Shown: positions 20,510-30,702, counted from the first letter of the stretch. The stretch is DNA of 64,000 nucleotides from Azotobacter salinestris (GCF_009363155.1 NZ_CP045302.1:4356001-4420000); one strand, 5' to 3'. Made by a program: numbers and translations. The notes: generated by a model from the letters alone, not told the origin.

Positions 20510-21535
20510 CTATTCGACGGGCTTGGCCAGTTGTTGCAGCAGGGCCTCGTGGAAGCGCTCCGGCGCCTGGATCTGCGGAGAATGGCCGAGGTCGGGGAAG
20601 GTCTCCAGGGTGGCGCCGGGAATGCGCTTGGCCGCCTCCCAGGACAGCCGCCGGTAGTCGCCGAGCAGCGGACGCAGCTCCGCCGATACCGCGTCCTTGC
20701 CGATGGCGGTGTTGTCCTTCTCGCCGATCAGCAGCAGGGTCGGCACCTTCAGCTGCTCGAACTCGTAGTACACCGGCTGGGTGTAGATCATGTCGTAGGT
20801 CAGGGCCGAGTTCCACGCCACGCGCTGCTTGCCCGGCCCCTGGAACAGGCCGGCCTGCATCTCCACCCAGCGGTCGAACTCGGGACGCCACTGGCCGGCG
20901 TAATAGGTGCTGAGCTGGTAGTTGCGGATGCCCTCGGCGCTGGTCTCGAGTTCGCGGGCGTACCACTGGTCCACCGTGCGGTAGGGCACGCCGACCGCCT
21001 TCCAGTCCTCCAGGCCGATCGGGTTGACCAGTATCAGGCGCTCCACCTGCTGCGGATGGAGCAGGGCGAAGCGGGTGGCGAGCATGCCGCCCATGGAATG
21101 GCCCATGAGGCTGTAGCGCGCAAGGCCCAGGGATTCCAGCAGCGCCCGGGTGTTGGCCGCCAGTTGCTGAAAACTGTACTGGTAGTGCGCAGGCTTGCTG
21201 GATTTGCAGAAGCCGATCTGGTCCGGCGCCACCACCCGGTAGCCGGCCTTGGTCAGGGCGGCGATGCTGCCTTCCCAGGTCGCCGCACAGAAGTTCTTGC
21301 CGTGCAGCAGGACCAGGGTGTGGCCGTTGGGCTCGGCCGGTTGCACGTCCATGTAGGCCATCTTCAGCGACTGGCCCTGGGACTCGAGGGTGAAGTAGTG
21401 GACCGGGTGGGGATAGTCGAAGCCTTCCAGCTCGGGGCCGTAGAGCGCAGGCTCGGCCGCCATGGCGGCGGGCAGGCCCAGGGACAGCAGGACGGGGTAG
21501 AACCGGCGGGACGGGGACAGCTCCTTCATGGACAT
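20510..21535 (-). CDS. Alpha/beta hydrolase, probably exported
   Basis: 341 residues with a signal-peptide-like start (PVLLSLGLPAAMAAEP, cleavage likely near residue 27). The alpha/beta hydrolase core follows: oxyanion region LLHGKNFCAATW, nucleophile elbow GHSMGG near residue 145, the acid in LLIGEKDNTAIG and the terminal histidine in PDLGHSPQIQ. The most similar known enzymes are epoxide-hydrolase or haloperoxidase-like members, but the substrate cannot be assigned. An AAGGAGATGTCC ribosome site precedes it. It ends near 20510, with 240 bases of non-coding sequence before the next gene. Confidence 0.9.
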   Translation of the reverse strand: MSMKELSPSRRFYPVLLSLGLPAAMAAEPALYGPELEGFDYPHPVHYFTLESQGQSLKMAYMDVQPAEPNGHTLVLLHGKNFCAATWEGSIAALTKAGYRVVAPDQIGFCKSSKPAHYQYSFQQLAANTRALLESLGLARYSLMGHSMGGMLATRFALLHPQQVERLILVNPIGLEDWKAVGVPYRTVDQWYARELETSAEGIRNYQLSTYYAGQWRPEFDRWVEMQAGLFQGPGKQRVAWNSALTYDMIYTQPVYYEFEQLKVPTLLLIGEKDNTAIGKDAVSAELRPLLGDYRRLSWEAAKRIPGATLETFPDLGHSPQIQAPERFHEALLQQLAKPVE

Positions 21536-21554
21536 CTCCTTGGGGCGGTGGGGC

Positions 21555-22460
21555 TCAGGCTCTGCCGGGAGCGCGCTCCACGGCCGCCGGCAGGCCGGCG
21601 AGAAAGTCGCTCACGTCCGGGGCGCCGGCCTGGCGGAGTCCTTCGCCGAGGGCGTTGGCCGCCGGGTGGCGGCGGGGCAGCAGGAGGAATTCGGGGGCAC
21701 CGCTGCGGCGCAGCAGGGCGAGGCGGGCATAGGGCATGCCCTGGTCGAGCAGCAGGCCCATGAAGGCCGGATCGCTCCAGGCCTGCGCCGGCATGGCCAG
21801 CACGTGGTAGCGCCGGCGCAGGCCGGCCAGGCCGCTTTCGCTCAAGCGGTAGCAGGTCAGCTCGGCGGGCAGGACGATCTCCAGGCCGCGCCGCCGGGCA
21901 TAGGCGACGGCGGCGGCGAAGGCCGGCAGGTGCTGCGGCTCGCCGGCCCAGAACAGCCGCTCGCCGCGCCACTCGGCCTGGCGCAGCTGCAGGCGCCCGG
22001 CTTCGGGAAAGCCGGGCACGGCCTGGCCGAGGGTGCGCACGAAGTCGTTGTAGCTGATGATCCGCACGGCGCGGCATTCGGGCGTCGCGCTGTAGGCTTC
22101 GAGGCCGTCGTACAGCGGGGCCTGCAGGTCCTTGCCGACCAGCCCGTCGACCTGGCGCAGGTCGATGCCGTCCAGGCTGCGCTGCTCCTGCTCGACCAGA
22201 TGCATCAGCACGTCGCGGGCAGCTGCCTTGTCCTCCTGGACCGGGCCGGACAGGGCGTCGCGCGGCAGCTCGACCAGCCGGTGCAGGGGCGGATCGGCCT
22301 GCCACCAGATGCTTTCCTGAAGCGGCGGCAACGGCTGGAAAGGCAGGCGCAGCGCGCGGGCCTTCTGCAGCAGCTGACGCGGCGTGCGCCTCCCCAGACC
22401 CAGACGCTGGACAAGTGCGACGAGGCTTGGTGGCAGGAAAGACATGCTGGGACGATCCAT
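21555..22460 (-). CDS. Hypothetical soluble protein (DUF6685-like)
   Basis: About 300 residues with no signal peptide or membrane segment. Recognisable stretches are RIISYNDFVRTLGQ and YARRRGLEIVLPAEL. It resembles a conserved Pseudomonas protein family without known function; the DUF6685 name is from memory and tentative. The start is uncertain: ATGs at 22460 and 22445 are both possible and neither has a strong ribosome site. It ends 20 bases before the alpha/beta hydrolase start on the same strand, so the two may form an operon. Confidence 0.65.
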   Translation of the reverse strand: MDRPSMSFLPPSLVALVQRLGLGRRTPRQLLQKARALRLPFQPLPPLQESIWWQADPPLHRLVELPRDALSGPVQEDKAAARDVLMHLVEQEQRSLDGIDLRQVDGLVGKDLQAPLYDGLEAYSATPECRAVRIISYNDFVRTLGQAVPGFPEAGRLQLRQAEWRGERLFWAGEPQHLPAFAAAVAYARRRGLEIVLPAELTCYRLSESGLAGLRRRYHVLAMPAQAWSDPAFMGLLLDQGMPYARLALLRRSGAPEFLLLPRRHPAANALGEGLRQAGAPDVSDFLAGLPAAVERAPGRA

Positions 22461-22650
22461 TGACAGGCTGGCAAGACAGGCAGTGTGGCAGATGACTGTG
22501 CAGGTGCCTACCCTGAGCGACGGCATCGAATCCTGCAACCGCGCCTTTCCCCGGAGGAGACGGCGCCGACGAATTTTTCGCGGTTTTGCTGTCGGAAGAC
22601 GCAGGGATTTTCATATCGATCGACAGTTCGGCTTCCGGGGGAGAATTCGC

Positions 22651-23796
22651 ATGAGCACACGCCGCCAACTTCTTTCCGCCGCCGCGGCCGGAGCCGCCGT
22701 GCTGGCGGCTTCGCCCCTGCTCGCGACGGCGCAGGACAGTGGCTCGCTGATGCCGACCCGGGGCAAGCCGGGCAGCGGGCCGCTACCGACCAATGCGCCG
22801 GTCGCCGGCGGCAGGTTCCGGCCGCTCTCGCGCATCGGCCTGGGTGGCGTGGCCATCGGCAATGGCTTCGCGCCGGCCAGCGACGAGCAGAGCCGGGCCA
22901 CGCTGCAGGCCGCCTTCGCGGCCGGAGTCCGCTACTTCGACACCTCGCCCTGGTATGGCCTGGGCCTCAGCGAGCGCCGCTTCGGGCATTTCCTGCACAA
23001 CCTGAGGCCCGAGGAATACGTGCTGTCGACCAAGGTGGGCCGTCTGCTGACCGCAACCGACAGCCCGCCGAAAACCATGTGGGCAGAGCCTTCGCCGTTC
23101 ACCTACCGTTACGACTACAGCGCGGACGGGGTGCGCCGCTCGATCGAGGACAGCCTGCAGCGGTTGGGCGTCTCGCAGATCGACATCGTGTTCATCCACG
23201 ACCTGTCGCCCGACAACCAGGACATGGGCGAGCGCTGGGCCGAATACTTCGAGCAGGCAGCCAGGGGGGCGATCCCGGAGCTGACCCGGATGCGCGAGGA
23301 GGGGCTGATCAAGGCCTGGGGCTTCGGCGTCAACCATCCCGCGCCGGCGCTGCGGGCACTGGAGGTCGGCGACCCGGACATCTTCCTGCTGGCCTGCCAG
23401 TACTCGCTGCTCGATCATCAGGAAGCCCTGGACAACACCTTTCCGCAGCTCGCCAAGCGCGATATCTCGGTGGTGGTGGGCGCGCCGCTGCTCGCCGGCT
23501 ATCTGGCCGGGCGCGACCGCTACCTGTATTCCGGCAGCGTTCCGGCCTGGGCGCCGGAGAAGCGCGAACGGATCACGGCGGTCGCCGACCGCTACGGCAT
23601 CGACCTGCGCACCGCCGCCCTGCAGTTCGCCGCCGCCCATCCGCTGGTATCGGCCGTCATTCCTGGGGCGCGCACGCCCGAGCAGGCGCAGGCCAACGTG
23701 CAGTCGATGCAGGTCGCGATCCCCAACGAGTTCTGGGAAACCCTCAGGCGCGAGCAACTGATCGCGCAGAACGCGCCGGTACCCAGCCTGGCCTGA
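22651..23796 (+). CDS. Aldo/keto reductase with Tat-like signal
   Basis: 381 residues. The first 28 form a signal sequence with a twin arginine (STRRQLL followed by an Ala-rich hydrophobic stretch ending ATAQ), so export by the Tat pathway is likely. The mature part is an aldo/keto reductase barrel: the catalytic region [18 protein letters not shown], the HDLSP segment, and a C-terminal NADP-binding region [15 protein letters not shown]. It is similar to D-threo-aldose / L-fucose dehydrogenase-type enzymes. A GGGGGAGAATTCGC site precedes the ATG. Substrate unknown. Confidence 0.88.
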   Translation: MSTRRQLLSAAAAGAAVLAASPLLATAQDSGSLMPTRGKPGSGPLPTNAPVAGGRFRPLSRIGLGGVAIGNGFAPASDEQSRATLQAAFAAGVRYFDTSPWYGLGLSERRFGHFLHNLRPEEYVLSTKVGRLLTATDSPPKTMWAEPSPFTYRYDYSADGVRRSIEDSLQRLGVSQIDIVFIHDLSPDNQDMGERWAEYFEQAARGAIPELTRMREEGLIKAWGFGVNHPAPALRALEVGDPDIFLLACQYSLLDHQEALDNTFPQLAKRDISVVVGAPLLAGYLAGRDRYLYSGSVPAWAPEKRERITAVADRYGIDLRTAALQFAAAHPLVSAVIPGARTPEQAQANVQSMQVAIPNEFWETLRREQLIAQNAPVPSLA

Positions 23797-23932
23797 GATG
23801 CCGCCCGGCCAGCCGGGCCGGAAGGGCGCGGCCTGCGCGAAATCGGTCCGGCGAAGCGAGCAGACAGGCCCCGGATGCGCGCGGCGTGGCTATAATCGCC
23901 GCCCCACGCCAATCGCCGAGTCAAGCCTGCCC

Positions 23933-24976
23933 ATGTACAACCTGGCCCGCCAGCTGCTGTTCAAACTGTCCCCGGAAACCGCCCACGAACTGACCATCGA
24001 CCTGCTCGGAACCGGCGGCCGGCTGAGCCTCAACGGCCTGCTGTGCCGCAAGCCGGCGAGCCTGCCGGTGCGGGTGATGGGCCTGGAGTTTCCCAATCCG
24101 GTCGGTCTCGCCGCCGGGCTGGACAAGAACGGCGACGCCATCGACGGCCTCGCCCAACTGGGCTTCGGCTTTATCGAGATCGGCACCGTGACGCCACGGC
24201 CGCAGCCAGGCAATCCCAGGCCGCGGCTGTTCCGCCTGCCGGAGGCCGAGGCGATCATCAACCGCATGGGCTTCAACAACCAGGGCGTCGACCACCTGCT
24301 GGCGCGGGTCCAGGCCGCGCGTTACAGCGGCGTGCTCGGCATCAACATCGGCAAGAACTTCGACACCCCGGTGGAGCGGGCGGTCGACGACTACCTGATC
24401 TGTCTGGACAAGGTCTACCCGCATGCCAGCTACGTAACGGTCAATGTCAGCTCGCCGAACACCCCCGGCCTGCGCAGCCTGCAGTTCGGCGATTCGCTCA
24501 GGCAACTGCTCGAGGCCCTGCGCCATCGCCAGGAGGAGCTGGCCGGGCGCCACGGCCGGCGCGTGCCTCTGGCGATCAAGATCGCCCCGGACATGAGCGA
24601 CGAGGAAACCGTGCAGGTCGCCCGGGCGCTGCTGGACACCGGCATGGATGCGGTGATCGCCACCAACACCACCCTCGGCCGCGAGGGCGTCGAGGGCCTG
24701 GCGCATGCCGGCGAGGCCGGCGGGCTGTCGGGGGCGCCGGTGCGCGAGAAGAGCACCCACACGGTACGGGTGCTGGCCGGCGAACTGGGCGGGCGGCTGC
24801 CGATCATCGCGGTTGGCGGCATCACCGAGGGCCGTCACGCGGCGGAGAAGATCGCCGCCGGGGCCAGTCTGGTGCAGATCTATACTGGCTTCATCTACAA
24901 GGGGCCGGCGCTGATCCGCGAGGCGGTGGAGGCCATCGCCGCGGCGCAGGCTGGCCGGCCGGCCGGGGCGCATTGA
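23933..24976 (+). CDS. pyrD: Dihydroorotate dehydrogenase (quinone), class 2
   Basis: 347 residues. It oxidises dihydroorotate to orotate in pyrimidine synthesis, passing electrons to quinone at the inner membrane. The N-terminal amphipathic helix ([20 protein letters not shown]) is the class 2 membrane-association element. FMN-site and active-site motifs visible: [21 protein letters not shown], the catalytic serine in [11 protein letters not shown], and GGLSGAPV. The start was chosen at the family N-terminus; TATAAT 45 bases upstream is a plausible -10 box. Confidence 0.97.
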   Translation: MYNLARQLLFKLSPETAHELTIDLLGTGGRLSLNGLLCRKPASLPVRVMGLEFPNPVGLAAGLDKNGDAIDGLAQLGFGFIEIGTVTPRPQPGNPRPRLFRLPEAEAIINRMGFNNQGVDHLLARVQAARYSGVLGINIGKNFDTPVERAVDDYLICLDKVYPHASYVTVNVSSPNTPGLRSLQFGDSLRQLLEALRHRQEELAGRHGRRVPLAIKIAPDMSDEETVQVARALLDTGMDAVIATNTTLGREGVEGLAHAGEAGGLSGAPVREKSTHTVRVLAGELGGRLPIIAVGGITEGRHAAEKIAAGASLVQIYTGFIYKGPALIREAVEAIAAAQAGRPAGAH

Positions 24977-24988
24977 GCGCAACGAGAA

Positions 24989-25009
24989 AGGGCTCCCGAG
25001 GGAGCCCTG
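24989..25009. terminator. Terminator hairpin between pyrD and rmf
   Basis: Stem AGGGCTCCC / GGGAGCCCT between convergent genes. Read on the minus strand it is followed by TTTCTCGTT, so it best serves rmf, but it could also end pyrD transcripts. Confidence 0.65.
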
Positions 25010-25070
25010 TGGTCTTGAGGCCTGACGCCTGCAGCGGGCGTTCAGGATGAGAATGCCGTGATCCCTCCGG

Positions 25071-25286
25071 TCAGCCTACGGCACGCAGTTGATTCAGGCG
25101 GTGGATGCCCGCAGTGCCGGTGAGGCCGTCCCAGTTGTCACCGCGGCCCTCGCGCCAGCCATTGAGCCAGGCTTGTCGCGTCGACGGGTGGGTGAAGGGG
25201 CAGAGTTCGCGGGATTTGCCATGAATGCCGTTCTGATAGCCACGCAGAAAAGCCCGTTCCAACGGATCACGCTTGAGTCTTCTCAT
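25071..25286 (-). CDS. rmf: Ribosome modulation factor
   Basis: 71 residues, basic. It begins MRRLKRDPLERAFLRGYQNG and contains the CPF segment and QAWLNGWREGR motif of RMF. RMF binds 70S ribosomes in stationary phase and promotes inactive 100S dimers. It sits convergent to pyrD and divergent from rlmKL, the usual Pseudomonas arrangement. Regulation by ppGpp or growth phase is known for the family but not visible here. Confidence 0.97.
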   Translation of the reverse strand: MRRLKRDPLERAFLRGYQNGIHGKSRELCPFTHPSTRQAWLNGWREGRGDNWDGLTGTAGIHRLNQLRAVG

Positions 25287-25694
25287 AGGGTGCTGCCCTC
25301 ACTGTTGACTGTTATGTCCCATTGGCCTCATGGCGAGACCTGGCAGCCTTGGCTGCCGACGAAACCGCTGCCGGCGTGGCGGTTTCATCCCTCGCCGTTG
25401 CAGCGAGGGGCTTGATCGATTTCTATCCAATGAGTTCTGGCCTGTGAACGACTGTTTTGTCATAAGAACGAAACTTTTCCGGCTGCCAGGAGATAAGAAT
25501 TCATGAAAAATAGCTGCTGCCCGGTAAAACCCCTCTAATTTGGGGCCTTTTAAGCCGGACGGCACGAGCCCGCCGCTCGCGGGGTCGGTGTCGTGTTTCC
25601 GGAGCATGCGACGAAGGGTCACGCTGCGGCCTGTCATCATCAAAAGGCGTGCCAACGGGTACGCGCTAACTGCCTGAGGCACTGGAAGATTCCC
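25287..25694. other. Divergent intergenic region between rmf and rlmKL
   Basis: About 400 bases, clearly more A+T-rich in the middle (25420-25550) than the flanking genes, as expected for promoters of rmf and rlmKL. A small hairpin CCCC-TCTAATTT-GGGG followed by CCTTTT at 25530-25551 could be an attenuator or a short-RNA terminator. No coding sequence is convincing. Confidence 0.45.
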
Positions 25695-27911
25695 ATGTCG
25701 GATCGTTACGAACTCGTTCTCACCTGCCCGAAGAGCCTGGAAGGCCTGCTCGCCGAGGAGGCGGCCGGCCTGGGCCTGACCGAGGTCCGCGAGCAGGTCG
25801 CCGGGGTGCAGGGCCGGGGCGACCTGGAAACCGCCTACCGGCTGTGCCTCTGGTCGCGTCTGGCCAACCGCGTGTTGCTGGTGCTCGGGCGCTTTCCGGT
25901 GGGCAGCCCCGATGAGCTGTACCAGGGCGTGCAGGCGGTCGACTGGCAGGATCATCTGCTGCCGAGCGGCAGCCTTGCGGTGGAGTTCAGCGGCCACGGC
26001 TCGGGCATCGACAACAGCCATTTCGGCGCGCTCAAGGTCAAGGACGCCATCGTCGACCAACTGCGCCGGCACAGCGGCCAGCGCCCCTCGGTGGACAAGC
26101 TCAATCCGGACCTGCGCATCCACCTGCGCCTGGATCGGGGCGAGGCGGTGCTGTCCCTCGACCTCTCCGGGCACAGCCTGCACCAGCGCGGCTACCGTCT
26201 GCAGCAGGGCGCCGCGCCGCTCAAGGAGAACCTCGCCGCGGCCATCCTGATCCGCGCCGGCTGGCCGCGCATCGCTGCCGAGGGCGGGGCGCTGGCCGAC
26301 CCCATGTGCGGGGTCGGCACCTTCCTGGTCGAGGCGGGGATGATAGCCGCCGACATCGCGCCCAACCTGCGTCGCGAGCAGTGGGGCTTCAGCAATTGGC
26401 TGGGGCATGTTCCGGCGCTGTGGAAGAAGCTGCATGCCGAGGCCGAGGCGCGCGCCGCCGCCGGCCTGTCCCGGCCGCCGCTGTGGATTCGTGGCTACGA
26501 GGCCGACCCGCGGCTGATCCAGCCCGCGCGCAACAACATCGAGCGCGCCGGGCTGGACGGCTGGGTACGGGTTTACCAGGGCGAGCTGGCCACCTTCGAG
26601 CCGCACCCGGACCGCGGCCAGACCGGCCTGGTGGTGTGCAACCCGCCTTACGGCGAGCGCCTGGGCGATCCGGCCAGCCTGCTCTATCTCTACCAGCATC
26701 TCGGCGAACGCCTGCGCAGCCGCTGCGAGGGCTGGGAGGCGGCGGTGTTCACCGGTGCGCCGGAGCTGGGCAAGCGCATGGGCATCCGCAGCCACAAGCA
26801 GTACGCCCTGTGGAACGGCGCGCTGCCCTGCAAGCTGCTGCTGTTCAGGGTCGTGCCGGAGCAGTTCGTCACCGGGCGCAACGAACCGGCGCAGAACGAC
26901 GCACGGATGATCGGCGGCCAGTTGGTGGAGCGCCCGCCAGCGGTGCGCAGCGCGCCGGCGCGGCTCTCCGAGGGCGGGCAGATGTTCGCCAACCGCCTGC
27001 AGAAGAACCTCAAGACCCTGGGCAAGTGGGCGCGCCGCGAGGGCATCGAGTGCTACCGGCTGTACGACGCCGACATGCCGGAATACGCCCTGGCGGTGGA
27101 TCTGTACCGCGACTGGGTGCACGTGCAGGAGTATGCGCCGCCGCGCTCGATCGATCCGGAGAAGGCCCAGGCGCGTCTGCTCGATGCCCTGGCGGCGATT
27201 CCCCAGGCGCTGGACATCGACCCGGCGCGGGTGGTGATCAAGCGCCGCGAACGCCAGGTCGGCAAGAGGCAGTACGAGCGGCAGGACCAGCAGGGGCGCT
27301 TCATGGAGGTCGGTGAGGGCGGCGTGAAGCTCCTGGTCAACCTCACCGACTACCTGGACACCGGACTGTTCCTCGACCACCGTCCGCTGCGCCTGCGCAT
27401 CCAGCGCGAGGCTGCCGGCAAGCGTTTTCTCAACCTGTTCTGCTACACCGCGACGGCCACCGTGCACGCGGCCAGGGGCGGTGCGCGCAGCACCACCAGC
27501 GTCGACCTGTCGAAGACCTACCTGGACTGGGCGCGGCGCAACCTGGCGCTGAACGGCTTTTCCGAGCGGAACCGGCTGGAGCAGGCCGATGTGATGGAGT
27601 GGCTGGCCGCCGACCGCGGCGAGTACGAACTGATCTTCATCGACCCGCCGACCTTCTCCAACTCCAAGCGCATGGAGGGGGTGTTCGACGTGCAGCGCGA
27701 TCACGTGCGCCTGCTCGATCTGGCCATGGCCCGCCTGGCCAGGGGCGGGGTGCTGTATTTCTCCAACAACTTCCGCAAGTTCCAGCTCGACCCCGCGCTC
27801 GAGCAGCGCTACGCAGTGGAGGAGATCAGCGCGCAGACCCTGGATGCGGATTTCGCCCGCAACCCGAAGATCCACCGGGCCTGGCGGCTGCAGGCCAGGC
27901 AGCCGGGCTGA
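25695..27911 (+). CDS. rlmL: 23S rRNA (guanine) methyltransferase RlmKL, bifunctional
   Basis: 738 residues. The N-terminal half has a THUMP region and an m2G methyltransferase (RlmL activity on G2445) with PMCGVGTF and the catalytic NPPYGERLG near residue 316. The C-terminal half is an m7G methyltransferase (RlmK activity on G2069) with NLFCYTATATV and IDPPTFSNSKRM near residue 649. Length matches the fused enzyme (about 700-730). The start MSDRYELVLTCPKSLE is the family start; the frame is open further upstream without homology. Confidence 0.96.
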   Translation: MSDRYELVLTCPKSLEGLLAEEAAGLGLTEVREQVAGVQGRGDLETAYRLCLWSRLANRVLLVLGRFPVGSPDELYQGVQAVDWQDHLLPSGSLAVEFSGHGSGIDNSHFGALKVKDAIVDQLRRHSGQRPSVDKLNPDLRIHLRLDRGEAVLSLDLSGHSLHQRGYRLQQGAAPLKENLAAAILIRAGWPRIAAEGGALADPMCGVGTFLVEAGMIAADIAPNLRREQWGFSNWLGHVPALWKKLHAEAEARAAAGLSRPPLWIRGYEADPRLIQPARNNIERAGLDGWVRVYQGELATFEPHPDRGQTGLVVCNPPYGERLGDPASLLYLYQHLGERLRSRCEGWEAAVFTGAPELGKRMGIRSHKQYALWNGALPCKLLLFRVVPEQFVTGRNEPAQNDARMIGGQLVERPPAVRSAPARLSEGGQMFANRLQKNLKTLGKWARREGIECYRLYDADMPEYALAVDLYRDWVHVQEYAPPRSIDPEKAQARLLDALAAIPQALDIDPARVVIKRRERQVGKRQYERQDQQGRFMEVGEGGVKLLVNLTDYLDTGLFLDHRPLRLRIQREAAGKRFLNLFCYTATATVHAARGGARSTTSVDLSKTYLDWARRNLALNGFSERNRLEQADVMEWLAADRGEYELIFIDPPTFSNSKRMEGVFDVQRDHVRLLDLAMARLARGGVLYFSNNFRKFQLDPALEQRYAVEEISAQTLDADFARNPKIHRAWRLQARQPG

Positions 27912-27918
27912 GAGGAGA

Positions 27919-27940
27919 GGGCCGCTCCGGCGGGCGGCCC
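27919..27940. terminator. Hairpin between convergent rlmKL and dacB
   Basis: Stem GGGCCGC / GCGGCCC with an 8-base loop, 8 bases after the rlmKL stop and 10 before the dacB end. No clear T-tract on either side, so only a possible terminator. Confidence 0.4.
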
Positions 27941-27950
27941 GTTCGGACGA

Positions 27951-29417
27951 TCAGCGCTGGGCCGTGCTGGTCTGTTTCGGCTGGCGATACAGGTCGACCA
28001 GCACCTGGTCGAGGATCGACGAGGCGCCCCAGGGCCGCGAGTGGTTGAGGATGGCGACCACTGCCCAGGTGTTGCCATTCTGGTCGCGGCTGAAGCCGGC
28101 GATGGCGCGCACGGTGTTCAAGGTGCCGGTCTTGATGTGCGCCTCGCCGACCAGCGGGGTGCGGCGCAGGCGCTTGCGCATGGTGCCGTCCATCGCCACC
28201 AGCGGCATCGAGGCGATGAATTCGGCGGCATAGGGGCTGTGCCAGGCGGCCTTGAGCATCTCGGCCATTTCCCGGGCGCTGATCCGCTCGATCCGCGACA
28301 GGCCGGAGCCGTTCTCCATCACCAGATGCTGCGCGTCGATGCCCTTGCGCGCCATCCACTGACGCACCGCGCGGTATGCCGCCTGGGCGTCGTCGGCGTC
28401 GGCGTCGGCGCCGTTGCGGTACTGCCGGCCGATGCTGAGGAACAGCTGGCGGGCCATGGTGTTGTTGCTGAACTTGTTGACGTCGCGAATGATCTCGACC
28501 ATGTCCGGCGAGAAGGCACGGACCAGCATGCGGGCCTGCCGGGGTACGCTGCCGAGGCGGTCCTGCCCCTGGATGCTGCCGCCCAGCTCCTGCCACATCG
28601 CGCGCACGGCGCCGGCGGCATAGGTCTGGTGATCGAGCGGGGCGATGTAGCTCTGCGCGCTGCAGCCGGCCGGCAGCTTGCCGGTAACCACCATGCTGTA
28701 GCCGCTCTGCTGCGGAATCAGGTTGTAGCGCACGTCCGGCCAGTCCGGGCAGGCGCCGGCCGGCAGCGCCTTGACCTGGTTGTCGATGGTCATGCCGGCG
28801 ATCGGCGGCTCGACGCTGACCTGCACCTTGCCGGGCTCGGCGCGGGCGATGAAGCGCATGGCCTTGAGGTTGATCAGCAGGGAGTCGGGCTCGACCAGGA
28901 AAGGCTTGCTGCTGTCGCCGCCATCATCATTGAAGGTCGGCAGTTGCGGCTGCATGAAGTGGCTGCGGTCGAGCACCAGGTCGCCGCGCACCTCGCGCAC
29001 TCCGTTGGCGCGCAGGTCGCGCATCAGCAGCCAGAGCCTTTCCATGTTCAGCTTGGGGTCGCCGCCGCCCTTCAGGTACAGGTTGCCGTCCAGCACGCCG
29101 TCGCGCACCGGGCCGTCGGCGTAGAACTCGGTGTGCCACTTGTGGGTCGGGCCGAGCAGCTCGAGGGCGGCATAGGTGGTCACCAGCTTCATCGTCGAAG
29201 CCGGGTTCAGCGGCACGTCGGCGTTGATATAGGTCGGAGTGCCGGGTCCGGTGAGCGGCAGCACCACCAGGGACAGGGCATCGCCGGGGAGCTTGTGGGC
29301 GCTCAGCGCCTGCTGGACATTCTTCGGCAGCGTGGTGTTGATCTGGGCCGCGCTCGCCGACAGTGCGAACGGCAGCAGCAGGCTGGCAATGGCAAGCCGG
29401 CGGAAAGTTGCAATCAT
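27951..29417 (-). CDS. dacB: D-alanyl-D-alanine carboxypeptidase/endopeptidase (PBP4 type)
   Basis: 488 residues with a signal peptide ending SASAA at about residue 24. Penicillin-binding motifs: the nucleophile S74-T-M-K77, SNN within FSNNTMAR, and KTG within HIKTGTLN. This is the class C PBP4 layout, with a large insert domain between the first two motifs. It cuts D-Ala-D-Ala ends and peptide cross-bridges in the periplasm. The start MIATFRRLA was chosen because the signal peptide begins there; the frame stays open far upstream. Confidence 0.95.
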   Translation of the reverse strand: MIATFRRLAIASLLLPFALSASAAQINTTLPKNVQQALSAHKLPGDALSLVVLPLTGPGTPTYINADVPLNPASTMKLVTTYAALELLGPTHKWHTEFYADGPVRDGVLDGNLYLKGGGDPKLNMERLWLLMRDLRANGVREVRGDLVLDRSHFMQPQLPTFNDDGGDSSKPFLVEPDSLLINLKAMRFIARAEPGKVQVSVEPPIAGMTIDNQVKALPAGACPDWPDVRYNLIPQQSGYSMVVTGKLPAGCSAQSYIAPLDHQTYAAGAVRAMWQELGGSIQGQDRLGSVPRQARMLVRAFSPDMVEIIRDVNKFSNNTMARQLFLSIGRQYRNGADADADDAQAAYRAVRQWMARKGIDAQHLVMENGSGLSRIERISAREMAEMLKAAWHSPYAAEFIASMPLVAMDGTMRKRLRRTPLVGEAHIKTGTLNTVRAIAGFSRDQNGNTWAVVAILNHSRPWGASSILDQVLVDLYRQPKQTSTAQR

Positions 29418-29554
29418 CGAGGGTGCCCTCCGACTCAGGGCTGAACGAAGCGAAATGGGTGGAAAGTCCGGCTGCTTCCGGGAACGGATTCGCATTATGC
29501 CCGAAGCGGGGCGGCCGATGGCTGTTCGATGCACAGGACCGGCTGCCGTTCGGC

Positions 29555-30616
29555 TCAGCGCGGCAGGGCATCCGTGTCGGTGCGGGCGGCACGCCATGCG
29601 CGCACTCGACGGCCGGCATGCAGGCTCAGCGCCACCAGCAGGGCCAGGAGCGCGCCGGCCAGGCTGGCGACCAGGCGCTCCCGGCTCAGCTGCCAGTCCT
29701 GCGCCAGGCTTTCGGCCAGCAGCAGGATGCAGAAGGTCATCTGCAGCACGTAGAGGCTGTAGCGGCCGACCTGGAAGGCGCGGTTGAGCAGGACCAGCGG
29801 CAGCACCAGGGCGACCATCTGCGCCGGACTCTGCAGGTTGTGGCCGAGCAGCACCAGGAGGCCGCTGGCGAGCAGGACGCTCAGGGCGATCTTGAAGGCG
29901 CGCGTCAGCCGGCCCTTGAGGTCGATCTGCAGACTGGTGACCACCGCCAGGGTCAGCCAGTAGCCGCGCGGCTCTCCGGTCAGGTTGACGATCAGCCCGG
30001 CGAGACCGCAGACCAGGGTGCAGCCCAGGGCATAGAGCCGCCACTGCGGCTGCGGCAGGCGCGCCGCATGCTGGCCCAGCACCTTCAGCACGCTGGGCAG
30101 GCGTGGCATGTAGGGCCACAGGCGCAGGCCGTGCAGGCCGCGCAGGCTGAAGGCGAGCAGGGTCGCCCAGAGCCCGCCGAGGGTGAACAGGGTGGCCACG
30201 GCATAGGGATTGGGCATGCTGCCCAGGCGCTGCTGACCCTGCCCGAGGCAGAGACAGACCAGCATGCCGAGGGCCAGCTTGCCGGCCTCGCGGCCGAAAC
30301 GCTGCAGCCAGGCGAGCAGCAGGCCGCCGGCGGCAAAGACCAGCAGGCTCTCGACCGGACCGGGGGCGGACCAGAAGCCCAGGCCCGCGCTGCAGGCGCC
30401 AAGCAGGGTCAGCAGGAGCATGCGCAGCATGCCGAAACGGTGCAGGGGGTCGGCCTGGGCAGCCAGGAAGGCGCCGATCGACGCCCAGAGAAAGCCGGAA
30501 TGGCCACTGAACAGCCCGAGCAGCAGGGGCAGGGCGCAGCCGAGGGTGGCCACGATGGCCGCTCCCCACGAGGGCGCGGCCGTCCAGCGGTGGCGGGCAG
30601 GCAGAAAGCGGAGCAT
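29555..30616 (-). CDS. FUSC-like integral inner-membrane protein
   Basis: 353 residues, highly hydrophobic, with about ten predicted membrane segments in two blocks separated by a short loop (residues about 150-195). The second block carries GYWLTLAVVTSLQIDLKGRLTRAFK, which resembles the conserved core of the FUSC/aromatic acid exporter family (YccS, AaeB). It lacks the large cytoplasmic domain of AaeB, so it is a short member. It lies between dgt and dacB on the same strand with gaps of 86 and 137 bases. Transport of organic acids or drugs is only a guess. Confidence 0.75.
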   Translation of the reverse strand: MLRFLPARHRWTAAPSWGAAIVATLGCALPLLLGLFSGHSGFLWASIGAFLAAQADPLHRFGMLRMLLLTLLGACSAGLGFWSAPGPVESLLVFAAGGLLLAWLQRFGREAGKLALGMLVCLCLGQGQQRLGSMPNPYAVATLFTLGGLWATLLAFSLRGLHGLRLWPYMPRLPSVLKVLGQHAARLPQPQWRLYALGCTLVCGLAGLIVNLTGEPRGYWLTLAVVTSLQIDLKGRLTRAFKIALSVLLASGLLVLLGHNLQSPAQMVALVLPLVLLNRAFQVGRYSLYVLQMTFCILLLAESLAQDWQLSRERLVASLAGALLALLVALSLHAGRRVRAWRAARTDTDALPR

Positions 30617-30702
30617 CGGCTGCGTTCCTTCTTCCACTACGATGCGGCCGGGGGGCTTCGTGCCCCCGTGCCGGGCGATCCGGGCCAGCGAGGTGCAGAG
30701 GC

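Noticed and set aside
25299..27875. Long minus-strand open frame opposite rlmKL
   Set aside because: Antisense to a clear bifunctional methyltransferase; no domain and no ribosome site.
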